A stretch of 64,000 nucleotides of DNA from Caldilinea sp. CFX5. Its GTDB lineage: Bacteria > Chloroflexota > Anaerolineae > Caldilineales > Caldilineaceae. The stretch covers positions 1 to 64,000 of the forward strand of contig QWII01000054.1 of NCBI GenBank assembly GCA_021405325.1, read 5' to 3'. Under the pieces are notes generated by a model. The model was not told where the DNA came from. It worked only from the letters and a program-made list of their open reading frames with translations, and ran no database searches. Position numbers and translations under genes: made by a program. Of this stretch, positions 8,648 to 15,756 are shown piece after piece. Every line of letters begins with the position of its first letter. The stretch's first letter is position 1.

Positions 8648-9106
8648 TTACTTTTTCACCATTCCTTGAAAGAGCGGCAAATATTCGCCATAGCCTTCCG
8701 CTTCCAGTTTATCGACCGGGATGAAGCGCAAGGCCGCTGAATTCATACAATAGCGTTGACCCGTTGGTGCGGGGCCGTCATCGAAAACATGGCCCAGGTG
8801 TGAATCGCCATGTTTGGAACGCACTTCGGTGCGGGTCATCCAGAGCTTGCGGTCGGTGCGGGTGGTGACATTGGCCGGTTCCAACGGTTTGGTAAAGCTG
8901 GGCCAACCCGTGCCGGAATCGTACTTGTCCAACGAGCTAAAGAGCGGTTCGCCGGTGACAATATCGACATAGATGCCGGGCGCTTTGTTGTTCCAATACT
9001 CGTTACGGAAGGCCGGTTCGGTACCCTCGTGCTGAGTGACTTGATATTGCTCACGGGTGAGCTTTTGGCGCAATTCGGCGTCGGCTGGTTTGGTGTAGGT
9101 TTTCAT
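8648..9106 (-). CDS. msrB: Peptide-methionine (R)-S-oxide reductase, zinc-less form
   Basis: 152 residues, full length. MsrB reduces R-methionine sulfoxide in proteins. The catalytic Cys120 lies in [11 protein letters not shown], with the family motifs SGTGWPSF and [10 protein letters not shown]. The usual structural zinc site, two CxxC pairs, is absent: the first pair is replaced by Asp48 and Thr51 (YVDIVTG), and the second is also lacking. No resolving Cys is obvious, so recycling may rely directly on thioredoxin or on a sulfenic-acid route. It probably forms an operon with the downstream MBL-fold gene. Confidence 0.9.
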   Translation of the reverse strand: MKTYTKPADAELRQKLTREQYQVTQHEGTEPAFRNEYWNNKAPGIYVDIVTGEPLFSSLDKYDSGTGWPSFTKPLEPANVTTRTDRKLWMTRTEVRSKHGDSHLGHVFDDGPAPTGQRYCMNSAALRFIPVDKLEAEGYGEYLPLFQGMVKK

Positions 9107-9130
9107 AATGGCCTCGTTGTTCTGGCGTCG

Positions 9131-10060
9131 TCAATTGTTGCTACTTTTGCCTTCAGTCTTCTGCGTCGCCGAATTCATTTTTACCATTAACTCAAATAGG
9201 CGTTTGCGTTCTTTCGCCGGCAAGGCTTTTAATAATTCTTCGGCCTTCAGCCCTGCAAACAAACGGTTCCGTTCTTCAGGGGCCAATGCATCTAATAATT
9301 CTTCAGCCTTCAGCCCGGCCAGACGATCTTCAACTGGCAAAAAGGCCAATAATTCTCGACCGATATCCTCTGCCATAAACTTCAAATCGCTCTTTGACAA
9401 CGTCGATGAAATACCCGCCATTGTTAATACCTCCCTCGTCAGTTTAGGCTCAACTTCGTACGCATAGCGAATGTAGACCATGTTCTGCTGCGCAACAACT
9501 TCTTCAAGAAATTCACGGAACTTGCGCTTGCTTGCCGCAAAGAGCAGCAACCCATAATTCTTGGGCGTGATCGGCAACTCATTGATGACAATCAGATAGA
9601 TTGGTGGTTGCCCCTGTCGTCGGTAGTAACCCGCTTCGACGGGGACAAAGGGTTGCTTAAGCTGTTCCGCATAGGTGAACACAGTCTTGGGCTTGCCGGC
9701 GCAAACGATGGTGACAACCATCTCCTCCGGCGGGGTTTCTTGTTCCCCTATGTAGAGATGGGTACGGCCACGGATCAGGTGATAGCCTTGGACAGTTAAC
9801 GGATCACGCCGCCCCTTGAACTCTACTTGATTATGGTACAAAAAGTAGAAAAAAGGCGTGTTGGTGCGTACAGTTTGCAACGCCCCTTCCCCATCAACAG
9901 TGACAATAGCATCAATGGTGCGCGGAAGGCGACTCACTTCGACTTCAGTTTGTAATACGGCCGGTAAGTTTGCCAACTCATCGGTTAATGCCTGCTTGAA
10001 GACAGGATCGATCTGTCGCTGTTTTTCCTGATTCTTCCTGGCGCTCTTTGCTTTCGCCAT
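9131..10060 (-). CDS. Rpn-like/PD-(D/E)XK nuclease-family protein
   Basis: 309 residues. The N-terminal half resembles the Rpn (recombination-promoting nuclease) and DUF4351-like group: VDAIVTVDG... followed by HNQVEFKGRRDPL, a pattern of the restriction-nuclease fold in which an acidic residue is followed by a short ExK (VEFKG). The C-terminal tail carries a tandem helical repeat: LAGLKAEELLDALAPEERN, then FAGLKAEELLKALPAKERK. Such repeats are common in Rpn relatives and vary in number. The start is supported by AAGGA. Cellular role not established. Confidence 0.6.
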   Translation of the reverse strand: MAKAKSARKNQEKQRQIDPVFKQALTDELANLPAVLQTEVEVSRLPRTIDAIVTVDGEGALQTVRTNTPFFYFLYHNQVEFKGRRDPLTVQGYHLIRGRTHLYIGEQETPPEEMVVTIVCAGKPKTVFTYAEQLKQPFVPVEAGYYRRQGQPPIYLIVINELPITPKNYGLLLFAASKRKFREFLEEVVAQQNMVYIRYAYEVEPKLTREVLTMAGISSTLSKSDLKFMAEDIGRELLAFLPVEDRLAGLKAEELLDALAPEERNRLFAGLKAEELLKALPAKERKRLFELMVKMNSATQKTEGKSSNN

Positions 10061-10129
10061 TGGGGGTCCTTATCGGTTGGTGATGAATGAAGAGATGATT
10101 ATACCAGAGTGGTTCATCAGCAGACAACC

Positions 10130-10588
10130 TTAACCACATACCGACTTGAAGAAGCGCACAAGGACAAGGCCATCCGGCAACACCGTGCGTTCAGTCAGAT
10201 GATACCCATGCTTTTGGTAGAGACGCACTGCCGGTAGATTTTTCTCTGCGGTGGAAACGGTGATGCGTATCGGAGCCTTCGCGTAATTCTCAACCATTTG
10301 CAGCAGTTGCCCCGCAATCCCACGCCGGAAATATAGGGGATGAACAATCAGCCGTCCAATGTCGAGCAGGGCCGGCGTCAGTGTGAACGAGAGGACGCCA
10401 GCCAGATACCCGTCTTCCCAGTAGCCCAGAAAGGTATCTGGCTCCGCCTGGATCTCCTGCGCGGTGACAGCGAGCGGCGGGAAATCCAGGTACTCGATCA
10501 AGTCGCGCTCAACGGCATAAGATGCTTGTTGCAGGTGATAGATCTGCTCGGCGATACGCGGGTCGCGTTGATCGAGCAGGGCAATCAT
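10130..10588 (-). CDS. GNAT-family N-acetyltransferase
   Basis: 152 residues. The acetyl-CoA binding motif A appears as YFRRGIAGQLLQM, preceded by LDIGRLIVHP, and the C-terminal VRLYQKHGY is typical of the family. The substrate is unknown. Its ATG overlaps the stop of the upstream gene (ATGA, 10585-10588), so it is translationally coupled to the barrel-like protein. Confidence 0.82.
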   Translation of the reverse strand: MIALLDQRDPRIAEQIYHLQQASYAVERDLIEYLDFPPLAVTAQEIQAEPDTFLGYWEDGYLAGVLSFTLTPALLDIGRLIVHPLYFRRGIAGQLLQMVENYAKAPIRITVSTAEKNLPAVRLYQKHGYHLTERTVLPDGLVLVRFFKSVCG

Positions 10589-11958
10589 AAGACCAATTCA
10601 TCCGCCGGCTGATAGGCGCTAGTCAAGGGCTGCCACTGTTCGCCGCATAGGTCACTCATCACGGCCCACTCGCCGGCAGTGAGGTTGCCCTGATGGTGAT
10701 AGAGAAAGCGTTGCAGGCCGGCGGCTTGCGCCGCCACCAACAGTTGACGCAGATGACCAGCCGTCATCGGGTCGCCATCATGCGGGGCGCGACCGGCATC
10801 GACCCAGGGCACAATGCGCGCCGGGTCATCGACAGCCGCTAACGCCCGTTGTGTCTCCTGAGTGACCACTTGGGCAAAGAAGGCTGGTGTCAGCGCATCC
10901 TCACAGTCAAGACGGGTAGTCACAGCCGGTAAGGTCAAGCCAAAGAGCGCTTGCACGACAGCCAACGCCTCCTCGTCACGCAGATCAGGATTCCACGCCG
11001 TCAACGTTTCGACATAGCGGTAGACCGTGCCGATCAGACCATCAAAGCCACGATGAAAGAAGTAATGTTTGGGCAAGAGGATGTCCATAAAGTCAGCCAG
11101 CAGGCCGAAGTCGTAACCGCAAAGAGGGGCAAACGCGGCCGTGCGCGGCCCGACCCCCAGCTTGACATGGGAGCCAAGTTCACCGTCAATGGCGGTGTGG
11201 ACATTGCGGAAAAAGGCCGTCAGTGCGTCAACACGGAATTGCAACCAGGCGGCGAGATTGGCATCACCACCCAACAGTCGCAATGCCCCAACCAGACCGC
11301 CGGCAGCGTGAAGACGAATACGACGGCCATCCAATTGGTGCAACTGCTGATAGAGTCGATCCTTGGCCGCCACCAGCGCAGCATAGTCATATCCCAGCCG
11401 TTGACAGGCTGGGGCCACCGTTGTCGGCAGATCGTTGAAGATGTAGGAACGGTGATTCATGTGGTGGGGCGCAATTTCATAACCCCACTCCGGCCCATCC
11501 ATAATTGCGCCGTCGGCCATTGGGTAGTGCGCCAGTGTGTCGACCATGCGTGCGCAAACCGCGGCTTGCGTCTGTTCATCGGCAAAAATATGCCCATCAC
11601 CGCCCGGCCCCATGCCTGCCGACGCTTGAAAGATCCAGACTGACCAGCCCCGATCCTTGGCAGCGGTGAGGGTCCGTTCCAGTTGGCGACGTTTGTCGAG
11701 CAGCAGGGTGGGGGCCGGCGGCGGCTCGACGCCAAAGCGGCGATAGACCGTTGGGTCGGGGTCAAAGGTGGCTTGGGGATGTTTGCCCGTTTCCCAGTGC
11801 AAGCCAGGGTAGAGTTTGGGCTGATCAAAGAGCAGCGGGCCAATCACCAATCCATCAACACCGCCGGCGGCCCAAGCGTCAAAGAGTCGTTCATGGTCGG
11901 CCAGCACCGGCTCCAGGGTACGCATCACATCCATCCAGAGTTTCATCGGCAACCTCAC
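10585..11958 (-). CDS. Putative TIM-barrel (glycoside hydrolase-like) protein
   Basis: 457 residues; ATG at 11946 (MKLWMD) is an alternative start. The pattern of alternating short hydrophobic strands and helices (GLVIGPLLFD, WSVWIFQASAG, GAIMDGPEWGYE, VKLGVGP, RIVPWVDAGR) is that of an (alpha/beta)8 barrel acting on a carbohydrate. DGPEWGYE could supply acidic catalytic residues. It lacks a signal peptide. I do not recognise the exact family. It is coupled to the GNAT gene by a 4-base overlap. Confidence 0.6.
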   Translation of the reverse strand: MRLPMKLWMDVMRTLEPVLADHERLFDAWAAGGVDGLVIGPLLFDQPKLYPGLHWETGKHPQATFDPDPTVYRRFGVEPPPAPTLLLDKRRQLERTLTAAKDRGWSVWIFQASAGMGPGGDGHIFADEQTQAAVCARMVDTLAHYPMADGAIMDGPEWGYEIAPHHMNHRSYIFNDLPTTVAPACQRLGYDYAALVAAKDRLYQQLHQLDGRRIRLHAAGGLVGALRLLGGDANLAAWLQFRVDALTAFFRNVHTAIDGELGSHVKLGVGPRTAAFAPLCGYDFGLLADFMDILLPKHYFFHRGFDGLIGTVYRYVETLTAWNPDLRDEEALAVVQALFGLTLPAVTTRLDCEDALTPAFFAQVVTQETQRALAAVDDPARIVPWVDAGRAPHDGDPMTAGHLRQLLVAAQAAGLQRFLYHHQGNLTAGEWAVMSDLCGEQWQPLTSAYQPADELVL

Positions 11959-12063
11959 TTGTGATTGTCAGTAGTCCGCAGTCGTGTAGTCGCGTAGTCC
12001 AAAGTCGGTCTATTGCAATTCCGGCGATGCTGAACCCTACTGATTGTGTAATTTCAGGCGATT

Positions 12064-12258
12064 TTATGCAAGAATGGTTTGGACGCGACCAACTTCACCG
12101 CTTTCCAGACGAACTTTGATGCCGTGGGGGTGTGTTGCGGAATTGGTCAAAATTTGCTTGACCACCCCCTGCGTCCGTTTACCGGTGCGTTGATCTTCTT
12201 TTTTGACAATCTCGACAGTCAACCCAGGTTTGATATCTTTGCGATTCTGTCCATTCAT
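12064..12258 (-). CDS. ywbE: YwbE family protein
   Basis: 64 residues, matching the short conserved YwbE family: N-terminal RKDIKPGLTVEIVKKEDQ, then TGKRTQGVVKQIL and HPHGIKVRLESGEVGRVQ. The fold is a small beta-barrel of unknown biochemical role. AAGGAG sits at good spacing before the ATG. It is monocistronic, and a small hairpin, CCGGAC-AGC-GTCCGG, lies just upstream at 12279-12293. Confidence 0.85.
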   Translation of the reverse strand: MNGQNRKDIKPGLTVEIVKKEDQRTGKRTQGVVKQILTNSATHPHGIKVRLESGEVGRVQTILA

Positions 12259-12389
12259 CCAGCATTTCTCCTTACCAACCGGACAGCGTCCGGCTTGCCA
12301 TCAATTCAATAAGCTGTAGTATAGCATGAATGGTCATGAAGCAACAGTTGATTTTTCGAGCGTTGCCCGTTGGCCCGCTGATAGACGCG

Positions 12390-14096
12390 CTACCCGGAAA
12401 CCCCATGATCATTTTGGTATTGCGCCAGGAATTTCTCTTCTGCGGCAACTGTGCCGATCAAGATCAGCCGGCCAGCCACCGGCAACGGGTCGTGGGGATC
12501 GGGGCTGATCTGCCATCTCTCCCCTGTCCGCAGGGCGACAACGGTGCAACCGGTCTGCTCTCGGATCGCACTCTCGGCCAGGGTGCGCCCGATCAGACGC
12601 GCCGGGATCTCCACTTCAAAGACATCCAACCCTTCGGCCACCATGAGAATGTTGCTGCGGTTGAGCAGGTTGAAGACCGCGTTCGCGCCCAGCGAGGCAT
12701 AGGAGACGATAAAGTCAGCCCCAGCGCGATGGAGCGTGGCGATATTGCGTTCCAAGCGGGCGCGACTAATGATCTGCACATCAGGACGCAAGCGGCGACA
12801 GTAGATCGTGAGGTAGATGTTGGTGTCATCATCATGGGTGGTGATGAGGACAGCCGGCGTGGTGCGGATTCCGGCCTGTTCCAAGACGGTCAATTCGGCG
12901 GCGTCACCGACCACATATTTCGCCGGGTCGCGCACCCGTTCGGGCAACAGTTCGACAATGCGGTAGTCCAGCCCTTGTTGGGTCAAGGCGCGCCCCGCCG
13001 CTCGCCCCACGCGCCCGCCGCCGATAATGAGGATGGGGTCAACTGCCGGTGTGGCCGGACAAAAACGCCGATTGTAACGTTCGATCTGTTCAGCCGAGCC
13101 GGCCATCACCAACACATCGCCGGCGTCGATGCTCATCTCCGGCGTCACCGGTTCAAAGACACCACGCACCCAAGCGCCCAGCACGGTGACGCCAACTTGC
13201 TCGCGTAAGAGAGTGGTCCGCAGCGTTTTGCCCACCAAGTCGGTGTTTCGCACCGTTGCTTCGGCAATGACCAATTCACCAAAGCGACCAATAACATGCG
13301 CCGCCGTGACGCCACCCGCCAGCCGGCGCGCCAACATCTGCCCTAACATTTCGCCCAGTTGCAAAACATGATTGGCGCCGGCCAGTTGCAAAATATCGAC
13401 CGACGCCTGGGCATTGGCGGTGGCGATAATGGGGACGTTGTCGCTGACTTCGCGCACAGTGAAGGCGACATTGGTGTTGACCCGATCATTCGCTGTCGCC
13501 GCCACCAGCGCTGCCCGTGTGGCTCGCACCTGGCGATAGGTTGCCGGATCATCCAGATTCCCGCGCACCACCCGATAGCCCAGCGCCGAGAGACGCAATA
13601 CCTCGGTCAACTCCGGCGCCAACAAGACATATTCATACTGATATTGGGTCAACTTCTCGATCAAGTTATCGGTGACATCATCAAGCTGGATGATAATCAC
13701 ATGACCGGCTGTTGCTTCGGGCAGGCTGGTTGGGGTGCGGGCGGCCTGTTCAGCTTTGATCCAGGGGGCATAAAAATATTCGATAAAGGTGAAGGGCAGC
13801 AGGATCAAAAGAAAGATAATCCCACTCAGCAGCACCACAATCGAGAAGAAGCGCCCCAGGTCGGAATCAAAGGTAATATCGCCAAAGCCGAGGGTGGACA
13901 TCACCGTCAACGTCCAGTAGAAGCCGGTGATCCAGCTTTCTTCGCGCCCCTCATAGGCCATGAGGTAGTGGAAGAGAACGCTATAGAGGATGATCATCCC
14001 CACGAGGACGCCGAGAAAGCGCAAGAGCGCAAACATATTGACACGGCTGGGCCGGTCACTCAGGAAGAAGAGCAGTTGTGAGACAAGAAATTTCAT
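12390..14096 (-). CDS. K+ channel with tandem RCK/TrkA domains
   Basis: About 568 residues from ATG 14096 (MKFLVSQL); a start at 14126 is possible. Two membrane helices flank a pore loop whose filter reads TLGFGD instead of TVGYGD. Two RCK units follow: the first begins at HVIIIQLDDV, the second at LIIGGGRVGRAAGRAL, and each is followed by a TrkA-C-like segment (VGKTLRTTLLREQVGVTVLG; IGRTLAESAIREQTGCTVVA). A channel subunit with two RCK domains forms an eight-RCK gating ring as a tetramer. The second RCK has an intact GxGxxG; the first does not (IQLDDVTD), so only one site is likely to bind nucleotide. It is divergent from the APH-like kinase at 14268. Confidence 0.85.
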   Translation of the reverse strand: MKFLVSQLLFFLSDRPSRVNMFALLRFLGVLVGMIILYSVLFHYLMAYEGREESWITGFYWTLTVMSTLGFGDITFDSDLGRFFSIVVLLSGIIFLLILLPFTFIEYFYAPWIKAEQAARTPTSLPEATAGHVIIIQLDDVTDNLIEKLTQYQYEYVLLAPELTEVLRLSALGYRVVRGNLDDPATYRQVRATRAALVAATANDRVNTNVAFTVREVSDNVPIIATANAQASVDILQLAGANHVLQLGEMLGQMLARRLAGGVTAAHVIGRFGELVIAEATVRNTDLVGKTLRTTLLREQVGVTVLGAWVRGVFEPVTPEMSIDAGDVLVMAGSAEQIERYNRRFCPATPAVDPILIIGGGRVGRAAGRALTQQGLDYRIVELLPERVRDPAKYVVGDAAELTVLEQAGIRTTPAVLITTHDDDTNIYLTIYCRRLRPDVQIISRARLERNIATLHRAGADFIVSYASLGANAVFNLLNRSNILMVAEGLDVFEVEIPARLIGRTLAESAIREQTGCTVVALRTGERWQISPDPHDPLPVAGRLILIGTVAAEEKFLAQYQNDHGVSG

Positions 14097-14267
14097 GAAG
14101 ACATCCGTTGTTTTTTGCTGGGGCAAGGTGGGTCAAGTTCATAGACAAAGGCCCATGATATTCCCATTCTCAAAGCTAATTTTGCATTTTCTGTAACCGC
14201 CAGTACAATGGGTGATTCCCCTCCTACCCAAGTTGCTTTTTCGCTGGCATCGATCCGAGGTGATCTC

Positions 14268-15434
14268 ATGGCCCAAAGTGAACGCGACACGTTAATCGCC
14301 CGATCCGCAATTGCCGTAGAGGAGTTTGTTCGTCACCATCCCCAATATTCCATTGATGTTGACCAGCCCGTCGCGCGGGGAGGAACCAACCTCGTCACCT
14401 TCGGTCACGCCGGGGAGCAGCCGGTCGTGTTTAAGTATTTCATTCGGCCCTACCGTTGGGCGCACGAATATTTTTGCCTGCGTCACTTTGGCCCGACAGG
14501 CTATGTGCCACAACTTCTGCAGGTTGTCCCTGAGGAATTGATTGTGATGACACGCCTGCCCGACAGCCTGGTTGGCGCGGCACGTTTGCCCGAAAAAGCG
14601 AAGGTTAGTTATGAGATCGGCCAAGCGGTGGCGACGCTGGTGCAATGGCCGCTGCCAACGGTGGAAAACAGACCAGTCCTCCAATCAGAATTTGAGCAAT
14701 TTGCCTGGCGCAGCGATCTGGGTGAACTCATCCGCGACTGTCTTGCGCGCTGTTGGTGGATCCAGGAACAAGTGCCGGCCTATCAAACGCCCTTTTTCAC
14801 CGAGTCCTTGACCTTCGCCGAGCAACAAATTGACTTTATTGCTCAACAACCACGCATCCTCTTTCACGAGGACATCCCGAACTTTTGTGTGGCGCAGGGG
14901 CGCTTTCAAGGGTTTTATGATCTGGAAATGGTACGCATCGGTACAGAGGCGCTGCAACTAGGGGTCGCCCTTGACCTCTGTCGCAACCAGCAGTCCGGTG
15001 AGGAGTGGATGGTATGGTCCGATTTTCTCCAGGGCTATCAAGCGACAACGGGGCGCACGTTGAGTACAGCCGACTTCCAAGCGCTTTTGGCCATGAACCA
15101 CTTTTACTACCACATCCGCCTTTGTCGCTGGGGCAAGTGGAATGGCGATCCGGCGCAAACCGCTAGCCTACAGTTTGCCACGACCAAGGCTGCCCATTAT
15201 CTGCACATGATGAAAGCGGCCTGTTACCAGGTGCGCGCATGGGTTGATTTGCCGCACTGGTTTCCCAGTTTAACGCAGAATGGGGTCACTTTTTTAGCAG
15301 TTGACAAGCAATCGCCGCCATACTATAGTCCGGCGACAAGGGCAACACATCACAGTCGGCAAGCAGATGACAAACAAAGGGATGGTGCGGATGAAAATCA
15401 TCGATTACGAGATTATCCTGCTCAACAACATTGA
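14268..15434 (+). CDS. APH-family phosphotransferase with aberrant C-terminus
   Basis: About 388 residues from ATG 14268 (GAGGTGATCTC upstream). It has the kinase-like aminoglycoside/choline phosphotransferase fold: the catalytic loop reads FHEDIPNF (a variant of HxDxxxxN with Glu-Asp), followed by FYDLEM for metal binding. The substrate is unknown and it need not confer resistance. The last roughly 40 residues (after TFLAVDKQ) are low-complexity, polar and unlike the fold, and they are read out of the DNA of a neighbouring enolase remnant. The natural stop was probably lost when the segments were joined. The body of the protein may still fold. Confidence 0.72.
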   Translation: MAQSERDTLIARSAIAVEEFVRHHPQYSIDVDQPVARGGTNLVTFGHAGEQPVVFKYFIRPYRWAHEYFCLRHFGPTGYVPQLLQVVPEELIVMTRLPDSLVGAARLPEKAKVSYEIGQAVATLVQWPLPTVENRPVLQSEFEQFAWRSDLGELIRDCLARCWWIQEQVPAYQTPFFTESLTFAEQQIDFIAQQPRILFHEDIPNFCVAQGRFQGFYDLEMVRIGTEALQLGVALDLCRNQQSGEEWMVWSDFLQGYQATTGRTLSTADFQALLAMNHFYYHIRLCRWGKWNGDPAQTASLQFATTKAAHYLHMMKAACYQVRAWVDLPHWFPSLTQNGVTFLAVDKQSPPYYSPATRATHHSRQADDKQRDGADENHRLRDYPAQQH

Positions 15435-15640
15435 ACCCTACCGGGGTGGCCGCTATTGGATCTTTCTCCAACAGCTTGACACCTGTTCACCTAATTTTCT
15501 CATTCAGGAATTCAACGCCAATGATCTCTACCAGCAGATCTTTGTCGAACCGATCCGCTTTGAACAGGGCTACATCACCCCGCCCACCGGCCCTGGTTTG
15601 GGGGTAGCGCTTGACCCGGCGGTGGTGAAGCGGCAGCACA
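15391..15640 (+). pseudogene. Internally deleted enolase-superfamily (galactonate dehydratase-like) remnant
   Basis: From ATG 15391 the frame gives a family N-terminus (MKIIDYEIILLNNIEPYRGG, then RYWIFLQ), then jumps straight to a family C-terminus (IQEFNANDLYQQIF, VEPIRFEQGYITPPTGPGLG, VALDP). A normal member has about 280 more residues in between, including all metal ligands and the catalytic dyad, so no activity is possible. The fragment then runs into the S41 peptidase remnant on the other strand. Confidence 0.82.
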
Positions 15641-15721
15641 GAGTTCCTCTCGATCACCAGCGACAAGCACACCCGGCGCAATCCTGTCACCATAGTGCTG
15701 ACCTGTGCGATCAGCAAAAAC
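15629..15721 (-). pseudogene. C-terminal remnant of an S41-like peptidase
   Basis: On the minus strand this reads VFADRTGQHYGDRIAPGVLV followed by AGDREELCAAA, almost identical to the C-terminus of the intact S41-like protein at 36323-37273 (VFADRTGQPYGDKIAPDVLV, AGDREALCTAA). It lies just downstream of regulator A, as the intact gene lies just downstream of regulator E, which points to an ancestral regulator-peptidase pair that has decayed here. Confidence 0.85.
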
Positions 15722-15756
15722 TGATGCCCGTTCTCTATGCCTGCCCAAACCGCTCA

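Noticed and set aside
12330..13208. Open frame of 292 codons on the plus strand opposite the K+ channel gene
   Set aside because: Antisense to a clear RCK protein, with no motif and no ribosome-binding site.
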